Assembly (NCBI RefSeq): GCF_001625195.1
Contig: NC_054389.1
Coordinates: 4,026,520-4,090,519, forward strand
From: Drechmeria coniospora
Taxonomy: Eukaryota; Ascomycota; Sordariomycetes; Hypocreales; Ophiocordycipitaceae
Direction of reading: 5' to 3'
Length of the DNA stretch: 64,000 bases
Every line of letters starts with the position of its first letter. The first letter of the stretch is position 1. Under the pieces are notes generated by a model. The model searched no databases. It was given only the letters and a program-made list of their open reading frames with translations, and was not told the DNA's origin. Of this stretch, positions 46,610-58,817 are shown piece by piece. The position numbers and the translations under genes are program-made.

Positions 46610-49600
46610 GCGCAACGAGACAGTGTCGGGCGAATCGATTGTTTGGATTTCTGACACGGTTCTACAGCTACTTGAGCAAGCAGTTGCAACGAGCTAGGCC
46701 CAGAACCTCTCTCTGTACGTCTCAGCTTCAGTTCCCAATTCACCACGCCGCAACAGCTGGTACCCTGGATTGCGTAATACTCACCAACGCCGTTCGCCGG
46801 CCGAGCTTTATTATCATCTATCATCTGTAGTGAGGGGCCGTGGCTGAAGGCAGGATGGAGGTGTCTGTTCTTTGATGCTGCCATCGCCAGTAAAGGATAC
46901 CTGTTTTAAAGGCAATGGATACACGGGCATAACACTCTTGCTACTCGTGCATGACCCTTACACGGGCATGAATTTTGCGACATCTGATTCGTAAACCGAC
47001 AGGTACATCCTCAACAAGGCGCCGATACTTGATCCTCTATCTAGCGGCTATTACCCATCTTACATGGGCCAGCCGTTTGTAAAAGATTGTCCTCTACAGA
47101 GCACTTGAAAGAAGATACCAGGGTTGCAAGCAAATAAATCGGTTTTAAATATATTCATATCAAATCACATCAAATATCTTGTGAGCTTATTTAAATCAGA
47201 TCAAATCAAAAGGGTCGATATTTTTGGATATTTACCTTATTTGAATAAACCCTAGGGTAGGTGGCCATAGCCTTATGAATGCACTACTGTAGTTTGCGTC
47301 GCATGCAGGACTTGGACTGATGGACCCGTGTCGCGCACTTGCTTTTCCCCCTTGTGCGTAGTTTTGCTTTTGGCTTTGGATTGTCAGAATTACTCTCTAA
47401 ATTGTACCGCACTACATCTGGGATGCGTAGCGATCCGGGGGATTGGCTAAAGAACGGAACCATTCAGTTTTTGCATGTCTGCAGGCGCCGGCCGACCTTT
47501 CCGCCTTGTCCGCTGAATAACAATCCTCGTAACTTTTGAGACAGTGAGCGTCCTTGGTTATTGCAGGGCAACTGGCAACTGCACAGGCCCGCCGCCGCCG
47601 CCTGCTAACTCACAGCTGCAGCAGTGCAGCAAGGTAGACCTATACCAGTACTCATTGAATAAACCTCATTGTGTGCACGGTGAAGTCATCTCATCACTCT
47701 AGGTGGTCAACAATCAGAAAGGTAGATTTGGCTGTAATTAAATAAACGCCCATTTCAAGCATTAATGAAGAATCCTAAACTCTTACAACAAGCAGCTTCT
47801 GCCTTGTCTCATTATGGAAGAAAAGTGTAGCCGACAATTCAAATATTCAAATCAAATCAGATCGAACCCGAGCCGAATCAAATCGAATAAAATTGATGAT
47901 TGACGCTCCCGAGTCAAATCAAATTGGGCGTCGGATTTGAGTTGATTTGTTTAGTTGCAAGTCTGAAAGATATGGATGCAAATGTGGGATCGACTTCATG
48001 ACTATTGGAGCAGCTCTCCGTATATCTATTCTCTAGCCACTATAGAACTTATGTATAGAAGGAAGAAGCTCGCCATCGCTGTCGCTATCAAACAGCTCCT
48101 ATTTACTTTTCCGTCGTCGGATGTTGGGTTGTGTCATACGTCCGCTCGCACGTGCTCCTATAGTCCTGCCATTTCCCAGCACAGAGGATTGGCTGCGTGT
48201 CCAACGCTGGGATAGGGGATTTGCTTAGCTACTGGCCTGGTTGCTGGCTTGCTGGCTCACAGTATGCCTGGCCTGCTTCGTGCCGTGCCGACTCTGCGCA
48301 CCTCGCTTAGGCCGTGTTGCGTGTCTGGTTGGCGTAGTAGCTGGATCAGACTGGCTGCTCGTCCCGATGCCTAGCCGCGCTGGAACAGTCTGCGTAGTGT
48401 TCTTGTGCCTGCCACAAAGAGCAATGGTTTTCTTGGGGTCGAGGATTCGCCGATACGGATCTCGAGAGGTTGACCCCCGTAAGTGCTGCTACGGATGAAC
48501 GTCCAACTTGGCAAAAGGTGTTCCCCTTCATATCTTGGCATAGATCTTACGACAACAAGGGATGCCAAGCTCTACCTTACCTGAGAAGTTCTCACCACAC
48601 TCTCCCAAAGTCGTACTATACGGTCGTGTAATCCAAGTTTGCGCCTTAAGCCAGCCGCAACGGGCCTATTTACCCGTCAAAAGGCCGACCGACATGCGCA
48701 TCCCCGTCCTCTCGAGCCACCGTAACATCTCCGCGGTCTCGGTGTCGTCTTGGAGTGGGCGGCGACATCACGCCACGGCAAACGTACCGCCTCTGGTGCG
48801 AGAAGAGATCACTCCTCAGACTTGCCTCTGGCCATGACACGGCGCTACAGCCTACCAGCTACCCCAAGCACGACTCGGGTCTCGCCACAATGGCGACCCT
48901 TGACCCGTAGTAAGGTTGGGAGAAATGTACGGAACTTCCCTACATCGAGAAATGTACAGTAAGGCCGAGCACACAGATAAACTTGCGAGAGGACCACACA
49001 TTATAGGAGACGTTAATGCGGACTGAGCGACCAGTGCACTTCCGACGTTTCCTTGCACATCTTTGACAAGCCGTCGTAGGAACACAGCACTATTATCTGG
49101 AGAGTTTCGATCGGAATCTCTATAACAGCCACACTTTGGACAATCCCGTAAATTTCCGCAGATTGGATTTGACTGGGCTGGCTGGCATCTGCTTGGACTA
49201 AGCCACCCGTATATTCATCGCCGTTCTCATCCATTCTAGTTAGAATTGTCCTTCTACTTGATCGAACTTGAAATGGTCTTACCACCTGACTAATGTTCGA
49301 GTGTAAGTGCAGTTTGGATGACAGATGAATGCTGTAGCGGTTGTGACTGGGAGGTCAGGGAGCCATCAGAATATGCGCGGGGACTAAAAAGAGGTGAGTG
49401 AGCTCGCGACATCCCTCAAATTGGCGAGTTTTCAGAATCCGTCAAAAGGTAGTTCATAACCCTAGAAAATATCAAACCAGAATGTTAGTGAATGGTGCCT
49501 CGCTTAAGCTACGGATAGAATACGGAGATACTACGGTCGAGGGAGCATAAAACAAAGTACTTCAGGAGACCTTACACATACCAGCAGTTGAGTGCTTGGT

Positions 49601-50460
49601 AGCCTCAATGTGAATAAAATAGGCGGGAAGTTAATGAGAAGGAATCTGAAGTAGCCTCGGTCCTGTTATCTGCAGGACAGTGTGGTCGCTATGTTGCAGA
49701 CCTTGCGGCCATGTAAGAATCAGAACATAGGATTGGTAAGATGACGTTTCATAACAGCTATTTTATTGATAATTACGGAAATAGATCCCTGCAAATTATA
49801 AAGCTGTAGTAGGAAACTCGCAAATGTAGTGGCCGGACACATCTTTAGGTTTTAGTCCCAGCTCTCTTCCTTGAGCTTACGCTGTTGTCAGACTACCCTT
49901 GTCACATTTGCAACATAGTTCATCCCTGATATAGGATTGACAAATTAAGACGGTAATATGGCTGCTGCGAGAATTATTGCAGACATCCATATTCAGGAGG
50001 ACGACGAATGCGCACGGTATTCCCTGGGAGGCAGATGGCCCTTTGGGTTTCCTCCATGGACCCAGGGACAAGAAAAAATGAAGCCAACATATTGTGCAAG
50101 AAACCGATGAGTTTGCTAAACAAAAGGATTAACTGAGAACATGGCAAACCCGAACAAGAGGCTATCAGCTGGCAGCTTGCGGAGGTTTGTGCGATCAACT
50201 GTGCAAGTTATGCAAGCTGGACGACACGATAGAATTTGATTATACTTCTCTACAACCCTTTAGAATAATAATCGTCTCTAAACATCTCCCTCAAGAGATA
50301 TTGGTTCCAAAATCTAGCATTCGCGTCCTGCTTGCCTTGACGAAAGACCATTTGTGAAATTGCTTCACATCGGCCAAATCGTGCGATGTTTCCTAAAGTT
50401 TGACGAGTTGGTTTTCAATGCACCCTGATGTCTCTCTAACACGAGCCCTGACCTGAAGGT
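46610..50460. other. A+T-richer, gene-free stretch
   Basis: I see no convincing gene over about 3.8 kb. Two blocks of ATCAAATCAA words lie near 47132-47230 and 47837-47952. A minus-strand frame at 49013-49285 (RMDENGDEYTGGLVQADASQ) and another at 49974-50198 look mildly protein-like but have no domain, start context or partner exon. Eroded transposon or gene remnants are possible. Confidence 0.4.
47132..47952. repeat. Paired ATCAAATC-rich blocks
   Basis: Blocks at 47132-47230 and 47837-47952 share tandem words AATCAAATCA and AAATCAGATC. The second also holds an inverted CAAATCAA...TTGATTTG pair (about 47914-47950). About 600 bp of unrelated sequence separates them. They could be the eroded ends of an inserted element. 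Confidence 0.45.
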
Positions 50461-51270
50461 TATTTCCACGGCACTCCCATCACTGCCGTGCTCTGTACCG
50501 TACGCCAACACCTTCTCGAGTCGTTGCGACGGAGAAGCCTCATGGTTGGCCTAGATATGGAACTCGCCGCTTGCACCTTGATGGTTGTGCTATGTTTCAG
50601 ATGGGCCATTCGGTCTAGTCTCGTGAACACAAAACAGCGCTTGACAAGAACTGAGCGCCCTCGCACTCGCCACGACCGACGCCCCACTCGATCGGAGACA
50701 CGAACAGTAACAAGCCAGGTCGAGTGTCTGTTCCGACTAGGCCGATCGCTGGATGCCTCTTTGCTGGAAGCCGTTTGCATGGCCGTGCTTGGGGCGCAGT
50801 CACCGCTTCAGATCGACACCCGGACAAAATAGACGGCCGAAGGAGTAGGGCAGGAGCCCCAGTACACGACCTCGTCATCCAGCGACGACTGGATGGATGC
50901 ACAAGACCGTGCCTTCGGGATGCCCGTGAGGGCGTGAGCAAGCCAAATATGGCTCTCGTAGGCGCAGACCTGTCACGTGCACTGTAGATTCCGATCATTC
51001 GGCAAAGGTTGGAAAGCCGACAGCACGAACAGGCCACGTACAAAGCTGGGTATTCCATGGCCCCTTCGATGGCGCGAAACGACCAAGATTGTGCACGTGC
51101 ACCGAAGCGGCATTAATGGCTCACCGGTTCGAGACGAAGGTGCAGGTGTTCTCGGAATGCAGTCCGAGTCAAGGCACAAAGCAAGTGTGCAGCGTGCCGG
51201 TGCTGGTCCGTCGGGACGATGGATGGCGAGCTTCCCCGGTTGTCAGCATGACCCGCTTCTGCCACATGCA
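50461..51270. other. Intergenic, no gene seen
   Basis: Overlapping antisense open frames (for example minus 50460-50780, arginine-rich) lack domains. Confidence 0.4.
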
Positions 51271-51376
51271 CAAGTACAAGTACAAGTACAAGTACAAGTA
51301 CAAGTACAAGTACAAGTACAAGTACAACTACATCTACATCTACATCTACAACTACAACTACAACTACAACTACAAC
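51271..51376. repeat. Compound hexanucleotide microsatellite
   Basis: About nine CAAGTA units (51271-51326) pass into CATCTA units (about 51331-51348) and then CAACTA units (to about 51376). The three unit types differ by single substitutions, suggesting stepwise expansion. Confidence 0.92.
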
Positions 51377-52730
51377 TGCTTACATGAACATCTGCCGCGC
51401 CTTCGGAACCTTAAGTACAACTATTTACAAAGTACTCCGTACAGTACTCCGTACTGTACATGTATCAATTACACACTCCTGTGTGTACCTCTTTCTAGTT
51501 GCACATCCTTCGGCGACGACTCGAGCATGTCTCGGCACTTGGCATAAAACAAAAAACAATTACCCTGCTGCTGCCTGCCGCTGAGGCCTTCGCGCACCCC
51601 GTTCCGCACCTTCGGGTGCTCTGCACTGCCGACAGACAGTGCCCTCACCCGCGCCCCCCCCCCCCCCCCGGTTGGCCTGAGCGGTCGGTGCCAGCATCGG
51701 CTTTACTGGTGGGCGATATCAGCGTTCCCAACCACTGCTGCCACCGCATGGGCCGGAGGAGCGGGGGCAAAGATTCATCAGCTTGGCACCACCTCAGCCT
51801 GCATGTAATTGCACGATGCACGCAAGAGCGATGGCGGAGCCGTCGGATTGGTAGCAGTCCGAATACGACCACGTCGTCGACGGGGAAGAATAAATGAACA
51901 CGACAGACTCGAATCTCATCGAATCGCAGTCTGTCGTATTGCCATGATGGAGGGGCTGGAGGAGACATGCTTTCCGACTCCCGCCTGCCTGTTGCTCAAC
52001 TTGTCTTGCCGTATTAGGTGGGCTTACGTGCACCATGGCCGTGTCCGGGAAAGTGCACACGCCCCAGTTTGCCTTGGTCCGAAGCCACCTTGTTTCAGGT
52101 AGGAGCGAAGGTCGACGGACGAAAGGCGAAGCGGATGGATGAACTATTGTGGCTTCCGGATTACGAGCAGATGCGCGCACGGTATTGTACATGCTCGTGG
52201 AGTACCATGAACAAGCACCGGTGTGTGAACGCACGGTGCACATCATACGATGCAATTCTTCGCGCCTGCGCCTCGTCGCCAACTGCCTGCCTTGGTGCGA
52301 GATCTGGGAGTTTCAGGCAAGAGCGGTCGATCTCGCTCAGGACGGTGCGGTGGATGAATTGCTTGGCCCCTGCCTTATAGAAACCAAACAAACAGGTACC
52401 TGTACGGACAAACACCGCACGTGCAACGTGCATGACGAGGGTGCGCAAGCACGGTGCGTGCATGTGCGGTGCTGCACGACGGATACCAATGTCCCTCGAC
52501 CACCAAGGGGTTTGGTACGTACCCAAACGAGGATTAAGTAGAGTCGTCATGAGCAACAGCCGCGTGCTACGTACATGTATACTGGCGATGATGCGAGAAT
52601 CCCTACGTGGTGAGACGCTACGGAGGATGGAGAAGAAAAAAGGCAGGAAAAGCCGGTCGTGCCCCTCCTTACCTCTCAAGTGTCGGCAAGTACCAGTTGC
52701 GTCCCGAATCTACCTGTCCTAGTAGTTACT
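51377..52730. other. Intergenic, no gene seen
   Basis: A C-run of about 15 bases lies at 51655-51670. Frames on both strands overlap without domains. Confidence 0.4.
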
Positions 52731-53570
52731 AGCTTGTGGCCTCCGGGAGAAATGCTTGCTCGGTACTCCGTACGACCAGGTCCCATCGAGGCTCGGCAAA
52801 CGTCCTCCCATGTACTCCGTACGTACGTACAGTATTGATGCGGGCCACAATGTAACATTGTTTCCTACTTACAATGTACTTACCCCGTAGTTTCGCGCTA
52901 GCCCCGGCCGATACGGAAAATGGAGCACCCAAGTACATGTACCTGGGCTCCGCACTTGACGCAGGTACAGTGGTCGTGCTATTTGTGTACAGTGTACTTG
53001 CCAGCACTTGCATCTGTGGCCTGACGTGCTTACCTGTGCTTGTACTCTGTACTTGCACTTGCAAGGAACATGCACTCACTGCCGCCACGCGCATGAACGA
53101 CAGGCTTCCCATCATGTTTCGTTGCAGCGAGAGAGGAACGTCCCCGCTCGTGCCGAGCTAGCCTGCCGACCACGTGCTCTTTCACCGTACACGGCACGGC
53201 ACCTGTTTGACGTAGGCAAGTTCAATGTACAGGACTCCTATCTGGGCAACGACATGGTGAAGGCGAAGAACTGCCGGCCATACGATGAGCTGGAGTACTC
53301 AACCTCTCGCCGTCGACGACGACATGTAGTAGCAAAATGCTGCACCACTATGTGCTCCCTCCAAAGAATCTGTCCAATGAACCTACCCCGCTGTTTTCCG
53401 GTCGATCCATCCACCGGTACTCGTACGACCGAGCCGGTAATATCGAGTACTGTACGGAGTACTCCGTACATGGATGGATGTACTTGTCCTGTACTGCTAC
53501 TTGCACCTTGTCCTTGCCGTGCAAGGTCAGTACTTCGAGTACTTCTCTCGTATGGGTCGGTTTGAATCCA
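52731..53570. repeat. GTAC-rich island 10
   Basis: GTACTCCGTACGTACGTAC near 52812-52832, many CATGTACTTG and GTACAGTG words, and the perfect palindrome GTACGGAGTACTCCGTAC at 53452-53469. Interrupted by a GTAC-poor middle (about 53060-53210). Confidence 0.6.
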
Positions 53571-54627
53571 CATCTTCAACCTGCTTGTCTACACTGTATG
53601 GACCAGCTCTTCGCGCCACCCGAATCGGTAGCGACGCCCCTATCCCCCTATTCCCCTCCGCCTCCGCCTCCCCCCTCCGCCTCTTGCCCCTTCATCCACT
53701 CTCCTCCTCCACCATCCTCCACCTTCCACCACCCACGTCCCGCCGCCTCAGCTACCAGTTCCATCACCCACTCTTCGTTAGTTGTGTTTCGTGCCAATCT
53801 TCCCCCCCCCCCCGGCCACCAAACTGTTCTTGCTTCCTGTCATCCCATTGGCTACCTGATCGTCAATCGGCCTGTCGCAAATGAACAAACAACCAGCGAT
53901 CATCGACCTGAGCCCGCATCCGATCTACTATTCTTCACCCCCCCCCCCCCCCCCCCCGCCCAAGAATCCCCCCTCCCAAACGATCGACAACGCTCGCGCC
54001 ATCGAGCTTGCCCCGCCTCGCACCCATCTACGCAAGAGCGGCCCCTGGTTTCGATTTGAGCCCACCCACGACACGCCGGCCTCGCAAGCACCTAACCTCT
54101 CCGTCGGCCACTCAGGCTCGGTTCCATTCTATCCTTGACCGCCAGGGGTCCCGCCAACGTCGCAACGCCAACCACGATGGAGTCCACCTCGGCGGTGACT
54201 GACCGCGCCCGATTCTCGCGAGCGTTCGGCCACACCAACTTGCTTCCCGTTCCCCTTCTGGTACCTACTCCTGCCAGCCTGGGTGCTGTGGCTATGACAC
54301 TTGAGATGAGGCAGATGGCTGCTGGGAGCCGTCGCCCCAGCCGCGCTGCGGACTCGCCTCTGCCGGAGCTAGAGCGAGCGCACGAGTATATTAGAACTCG
54401 CCGCTTCCCCCCCCCTTCCGTTCCACCCTTCCTTTCCTGCCATTGTTCATCGCTGTCCTTCTTCATTCCTTTTTTCTTCCGTTCTTTTTGTTACGTCCTT
54501 CATTTCGGCCGAGAAGCTAACATCAATCGTTAATACACTCATTGCACATCACAATACACTCACTCACTCACTCACTGAATACTGCAACCACGATATTACT
54601 ATCCGACAACTGTTGTCGTCTCTAATC
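53571..54627 (+). promoter_or_regulatory. Long upstream region of the adhesin gene
   Basis: Pyrimidine-rich throughout, with a C-run of about 19 at 53939-53957, a possible TATA-like TATATTA at 54387-54393 and a CACT tandem run at about 54556-54576 shortly before the ATG. Open frames here are proline/serine artefacts. Regulatory role inferred from position. Confidence 0.4.
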
Positions 54628-57600
54628 ATGAAGAGCACAGTCGCTGTGTTGGCCGTTGCGGCCGGCATTCAGCAAGCATCCGGCACCTTGGTGAGCACCC
54701 CGACGTCCCCGTCATGTCCGACGTTCTAACCGGTCGAGTGTAGATCGACTTCAGTTCGCACAAAAATACCTACAGCAGTTCTCAAAACAGCAAGAACGTC
54801 TGCGATGAGCAGCAGCGTCAAGGCTGGGACTGGTCCGATCTGGAGACCGGCGAGGTTTCCTCGTACGGAAACTTCTCTCTCAACCGCTTCACTTGCAACG
54901 AGAAGAGCAATGACAAGCGCACCCTTTTCAGCCTCAAGAGCCATCTTGCCGGCTTGAAGAACCATTTCGCCAACAAGGTTATCGAGGGAGTCTGCCAGTC
55001 CGACGCTAGCCTCTGCCCCGAGATCCATCACAAGTCCAACCTGCCCTTCTCCATTGCCAAGGTGGATGCCTCGTGCGAGTACGATGCTCGCATCGAGCTC
55101 CAGTACGAGATGCCTGGCGGTGAGATCTGCAGGACCAGCCACGACTGCTCCACCACAAGCGCGCCAATCTTCAACGAGAAGTGCCTCGGCGCCAAGAAGG
55201 TTCGCTTTGTTCTCGCCGAGGCCGGCGACAAGGAGTGCAAGATTTCCATCAACAAGATCCAGTGGGATTGCAACGCCAAGCCCAAGATGAAGCTTGCCAT
55301 GTTCCAACAGTACGACTCCTCGTACGGAACGCCCATCGACTTTGGAGGCTTGTCAGCCCCCGCCGGTGGTGCTGACCTCTCGTCCTCATATGGACAGGCC
55401 CAAGCCCCCGCTGGTGGAAATGACCTTGGATCTACTTTTGGAACCCCCCCCGCCGGCGGGTCCGAGTATGCTACTCCCCAGGGGCCTCCCGCTGCCGTTG
55501 AGCCCCAGGGGCCTCCCGCTGCCGTTGAGCCCCAGGGGCCTCCCGCTGCCGTTGAGCCCCAGGGGCCTCCCGCTGCCGTTGAGCCCCAGGGGCCTCCCGC
55601 TGCCGTTGAGCCCCAGGGGCCTCCCGCTGCCGTTGAGCCCCAGGGGCCACCTGCTGCCCTTGAGCCCCAGGGGCCACCTGCTGCCCTTGAGCCCCAGGGG
55701 CCACCCGGTGCCGGTGCCGAATACACTGCGCCCAACGGCACTCCGGCTGGCGCGCCCAATGGGCCACCCGGTGCCGGTGCCGAAACCAACGCGCCCGATG
55801 GCACACCGGCTGGCACCACGCCCCCTGGACCTCCCGGTTCCGGTTCCGAATACACCGCGCCCGATGGCACACCGGCTGGCACGCCCCCTGGGCCTCCCGG
55901 TTCCGGTTCCGAGTACACTGCGCCCGATGGCACACCGGCTGGCACCACCCCCCCTGGACCGCCCGCCCCGATCAACACTCCGGTTGATGCTGCCACTCAG
56001 CCAGCCAACACGCCTGTCGATGGTTATGCCACCCCAGGGGTCGTTCAGCCCACGGAGGCTTCCCAACCCGCTGTGGAGCCCACGCCAGTTGTCGAGTCCA
56101 ACCCTGTGACTGGAGAGACCATGACTCCAGCGGTTGACCCGTACTCTCAACCCGGACAGCCGGCCGAGTCCTCGATGCCCGTTGAGTCGATTCCCGGCCA
56201 GTCCTCGATGCCCGCCGAGTCGATGCCCGGTCAGCCCTCGCTGCCCGCCGAGTCGATGCCCGCCGAGTCGATGCCCGCCGAGTCGATGCCCGGTCAGCCC
56301 TCGATGCCCGTTGAGTCGATGCCCGCCGCCACCTCTGGATTGGAAACCGCGCCTGTTGAGACCGGTTACAACACCCCATCCATTGCGCAGAGCAGCTTCG
56401 TCCAGACTGCCATGACATCCTACAGCACCAACGTCTATCAGTCTACCTCGACGGTCTGGGATACGTACATGTCTACCATCACCAGCTGCGCTCCCGAGAT
56501 CCCCAACTGCCCCGCCATTCCTCCTGGTGGCGTTGCCGTTGTCACCATGTCTACTGCCCTGAGAACTACCATTTGCCCCGTCACCGAGGTTCTCTCCAAT
56601 GTCATTCCCGGAGCGACCTACCTGCCTGGCGAGACTATTATTCCTGCCGTTGTTCCCGGAACGAACCCTGCTGTCGTTCCCGTTCCCGGCGAGACCAACC
56701 CTGTTGTTGTCCCCCCTGTTGTTGTTCCCGGTTCGACCTACACCCCTGAGGGCCAGAACACTCCCGTCGTTGTCCCCGCCTCGACCTACCAGTCTCAGGT
56801 CCAGCCTGGCGTGCAGACCCCTGTTGTTGTTCCCGGTTCGACCTACACCCCCGAGGGCCAGAACACTCCTGTCGTTGTCCCCGCCTCGACGATCCAGCCT
56901 GGCGCGCAAACTCCCGTCTCCTACGAGCCGGAGGTGACAAGCTACAGCGAGCGAATCTATCAGGGCACCTCGACCATCTACGGTACATCCATGTCCACCA
57001 TCTACAAGTGTGGTCCTGAGATTCCCAACTGCCCTGCCATCACCCCGGGAGGTTCTGCTGTCGTTCCGGTTCCGTACGCCATGCAGACCACCGTCTGCCC
57101 CATGACCGACCGTGTCCCTGTTGTCATTCCCGGAAGGCCCATATACCCCAACGGTCCCAACGGCCCCATGGGCCCGAACGGTCCCGTCTACCCAGTGGGC
57201 CCGAACCGCCCCATGGGCCCTCAGTACCCGAACGGCCCTCAGTACCCCAACGGTCCTCAGTACCCGAACGGTCCCCAGTACCCGAACGGTCCCAACAACC
57301 CCCAGTACCCGGTCGGACGTGTCTACACCTCCGTCTACCAGTCTTGGTCTACTTGCTACAGGCAGAACGTCGTTCCCATCACCCAGTACCGCCCGGACAT
57401 TCCCAACTGCCCTTATGTCAGGCCTGGTGAAACTGCCTACGTGACCATTTCGGTTCCCTACAGCAGCACGCAGGTCACAGTCACCAAGACCATCACCGAA
57501 GGCGTTCCCCACCAGCCCTCAGTCCGTGTCTACCAGACGGTCTCGACTTTCTTCAGTGCCTCGACCGCTACCATCACGGCCTATCGCTCCGATATTCCCA

Positions 57601-58817
57601 ACTGCCCTCATCCTAAGCCTGGTGAGACGGTCTACGTCACGGTATCGGTTCCTTACAGCAGCAGGACATACACCATCACCGAGACTGTCGGCGTCCCCGG
57701 CCAGCCCACGCCCGTGGTCCAGCCGCCTGTCATTCCTGGCCAGCCGCCTGTCGTCATTCCTGGCCAGCCGCCTGTCGTCGTTCCTGGCCAGCCCCCCGTC
57801 GTCGTTCCTGGCCAGCCCACGCCGGTGGTCATGCCGCCGCCGGAGATCCCCGGTCAGCCGCCTGTCGTCATTCCTGGCCAGCCGCCTGTCGTTGTTCCGG
57901 GCCAGCCGACGCCGGTGGTTACCGTCATGCCGGAGCCCAACGTTGTCCCGCCTTTCCCTTCTGTCGTTCCCCAGTGCGTCAACACGCACTTGGAGATGGC
58001 GAAGTGTGCCAACAACATGGACATGTCCTGCTACTGCCCCAGCGAGGAGTTTGTCAAGAACATCTACGAATGCATGTACGCTCATGAGATGAACGGCGAC
58101 AAGGTCGCCGAGGCCATTGCCTACTTCCAGGGCCTCTGCAGGACCTATATCCCCAAGAACCCTGCGATCGTGACGGCTGCCGAGATCATCACCAACCGCA
58201 TTACCGTCACTGGCACCCCCCGCGTCACCTCGGCCTCGTACACGACAGTTGTCCTCACCAGCCAGGTTGTCGAGCCCAACACCGTCGAGGGCAACACCGT
58301 CACACGCATCCTCTCCCACGAGTACGTGGTGCCGGAGATCACCATGCCCTCGACTTACCCGCAGGTGCCCGAGGTGCAGGTCGTGCCTGGCAACACCGAC
58401 ACCCACGTCACCACCGACACCCACGTCGACACCCCCGCCACACCTGGCTACCAGAACCCGCCTGTCCCGGCCAACCCTCAGCCTCAACCCCCGAAGGCGC
58501 CGGTTCACTGCATCCCTGGCAGCCCGAACAACCCGGCCGACTGCATCAAAGCGCCTGTCGTGCCTGCTCCCGTCGTGCCTGCGCCCATCGTGCCGCCTGC
58601 GCCCGTCTACCCCGGCGGTTCGAACACGTGCGTCGAGGGCGACCCGAACAACGCGGCCGACTGCGTCCCTGCCGCAAACCCGTCGGATGTCTACCTCCCT
58701 CCTGTGGGTACTGGGTACTTGCCCAACCCCACCGACGTGCCGGTCATGGCCGGTGCTGGTCGCGTGGGCGCTGGTCTTGGCCTCATCGCCTTGGTCGCTG
58801 CCGTTGTCGCTCTGTAG
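54628..58817 (+). CDS. GPI-anchored MAD-like adhesin with multiple repeat domains
   Basis: A likely cell-wall adhesin for attachment of conidia or hyphae to a host surface. Two exons (54628-54690 and 54744-58817) give 1378 residues. Order: signal peptide (MKSTVAVLAVAAGIQQASG); a Cys-containing N-terminal domain (about 22-235); eight perfect or near-perfect 9-residue repeats of PQGPPAAVE type (about 266-340); GAGAEYTAPNGTPAG-type repeats; SMPGQPSMPAE-type repeats; four degenerate domains of about 65 residues, each with a core like EIPNCPAI-PGG-AVV, separated by PNGPQY and PGQPPVVV repeats; a six-cysteine CFEM-like domain (about 1098-1154); two CxPGxPNNPADC motifs; and a hydrophobic C-terminus (RVGAGLGLIALVAAVVAL) typical of GPI anchoring. 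It is about twice the length of Metarhizium MAD1 as I recall it. Opposite-strand frames inside the repeats are artefacts. Confidence 0.85.
55476..55712 (+). repeat. 27-bp tandem repeat inside the adhesin
   Basis: Eight full copies and a partial one of a 27-bp in-frame unit starting CCCCAGGGGCCTCCCGCTGC. The first six are almost identical at nucleotide level, including silent sites, so they expanded recently. The last two carry a V-to-L change. Confidence 0.93.

Noticed and set aside
53337..54059. Proline/serine-rich open frames upstream of the adhesin
   Set aside because: Composed of pyrimidine runs of the promoter/leader, with no domain or plausible start.
55386..57512. 708-codon open frame on the minus strand inside the adhesin
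   Set aside because: It is the complement of proline/glycine/valine repeats and reads as Gly/Arg/Asp/Val low complexity; the plus strand has the signal peptide, domains and GPI tail.
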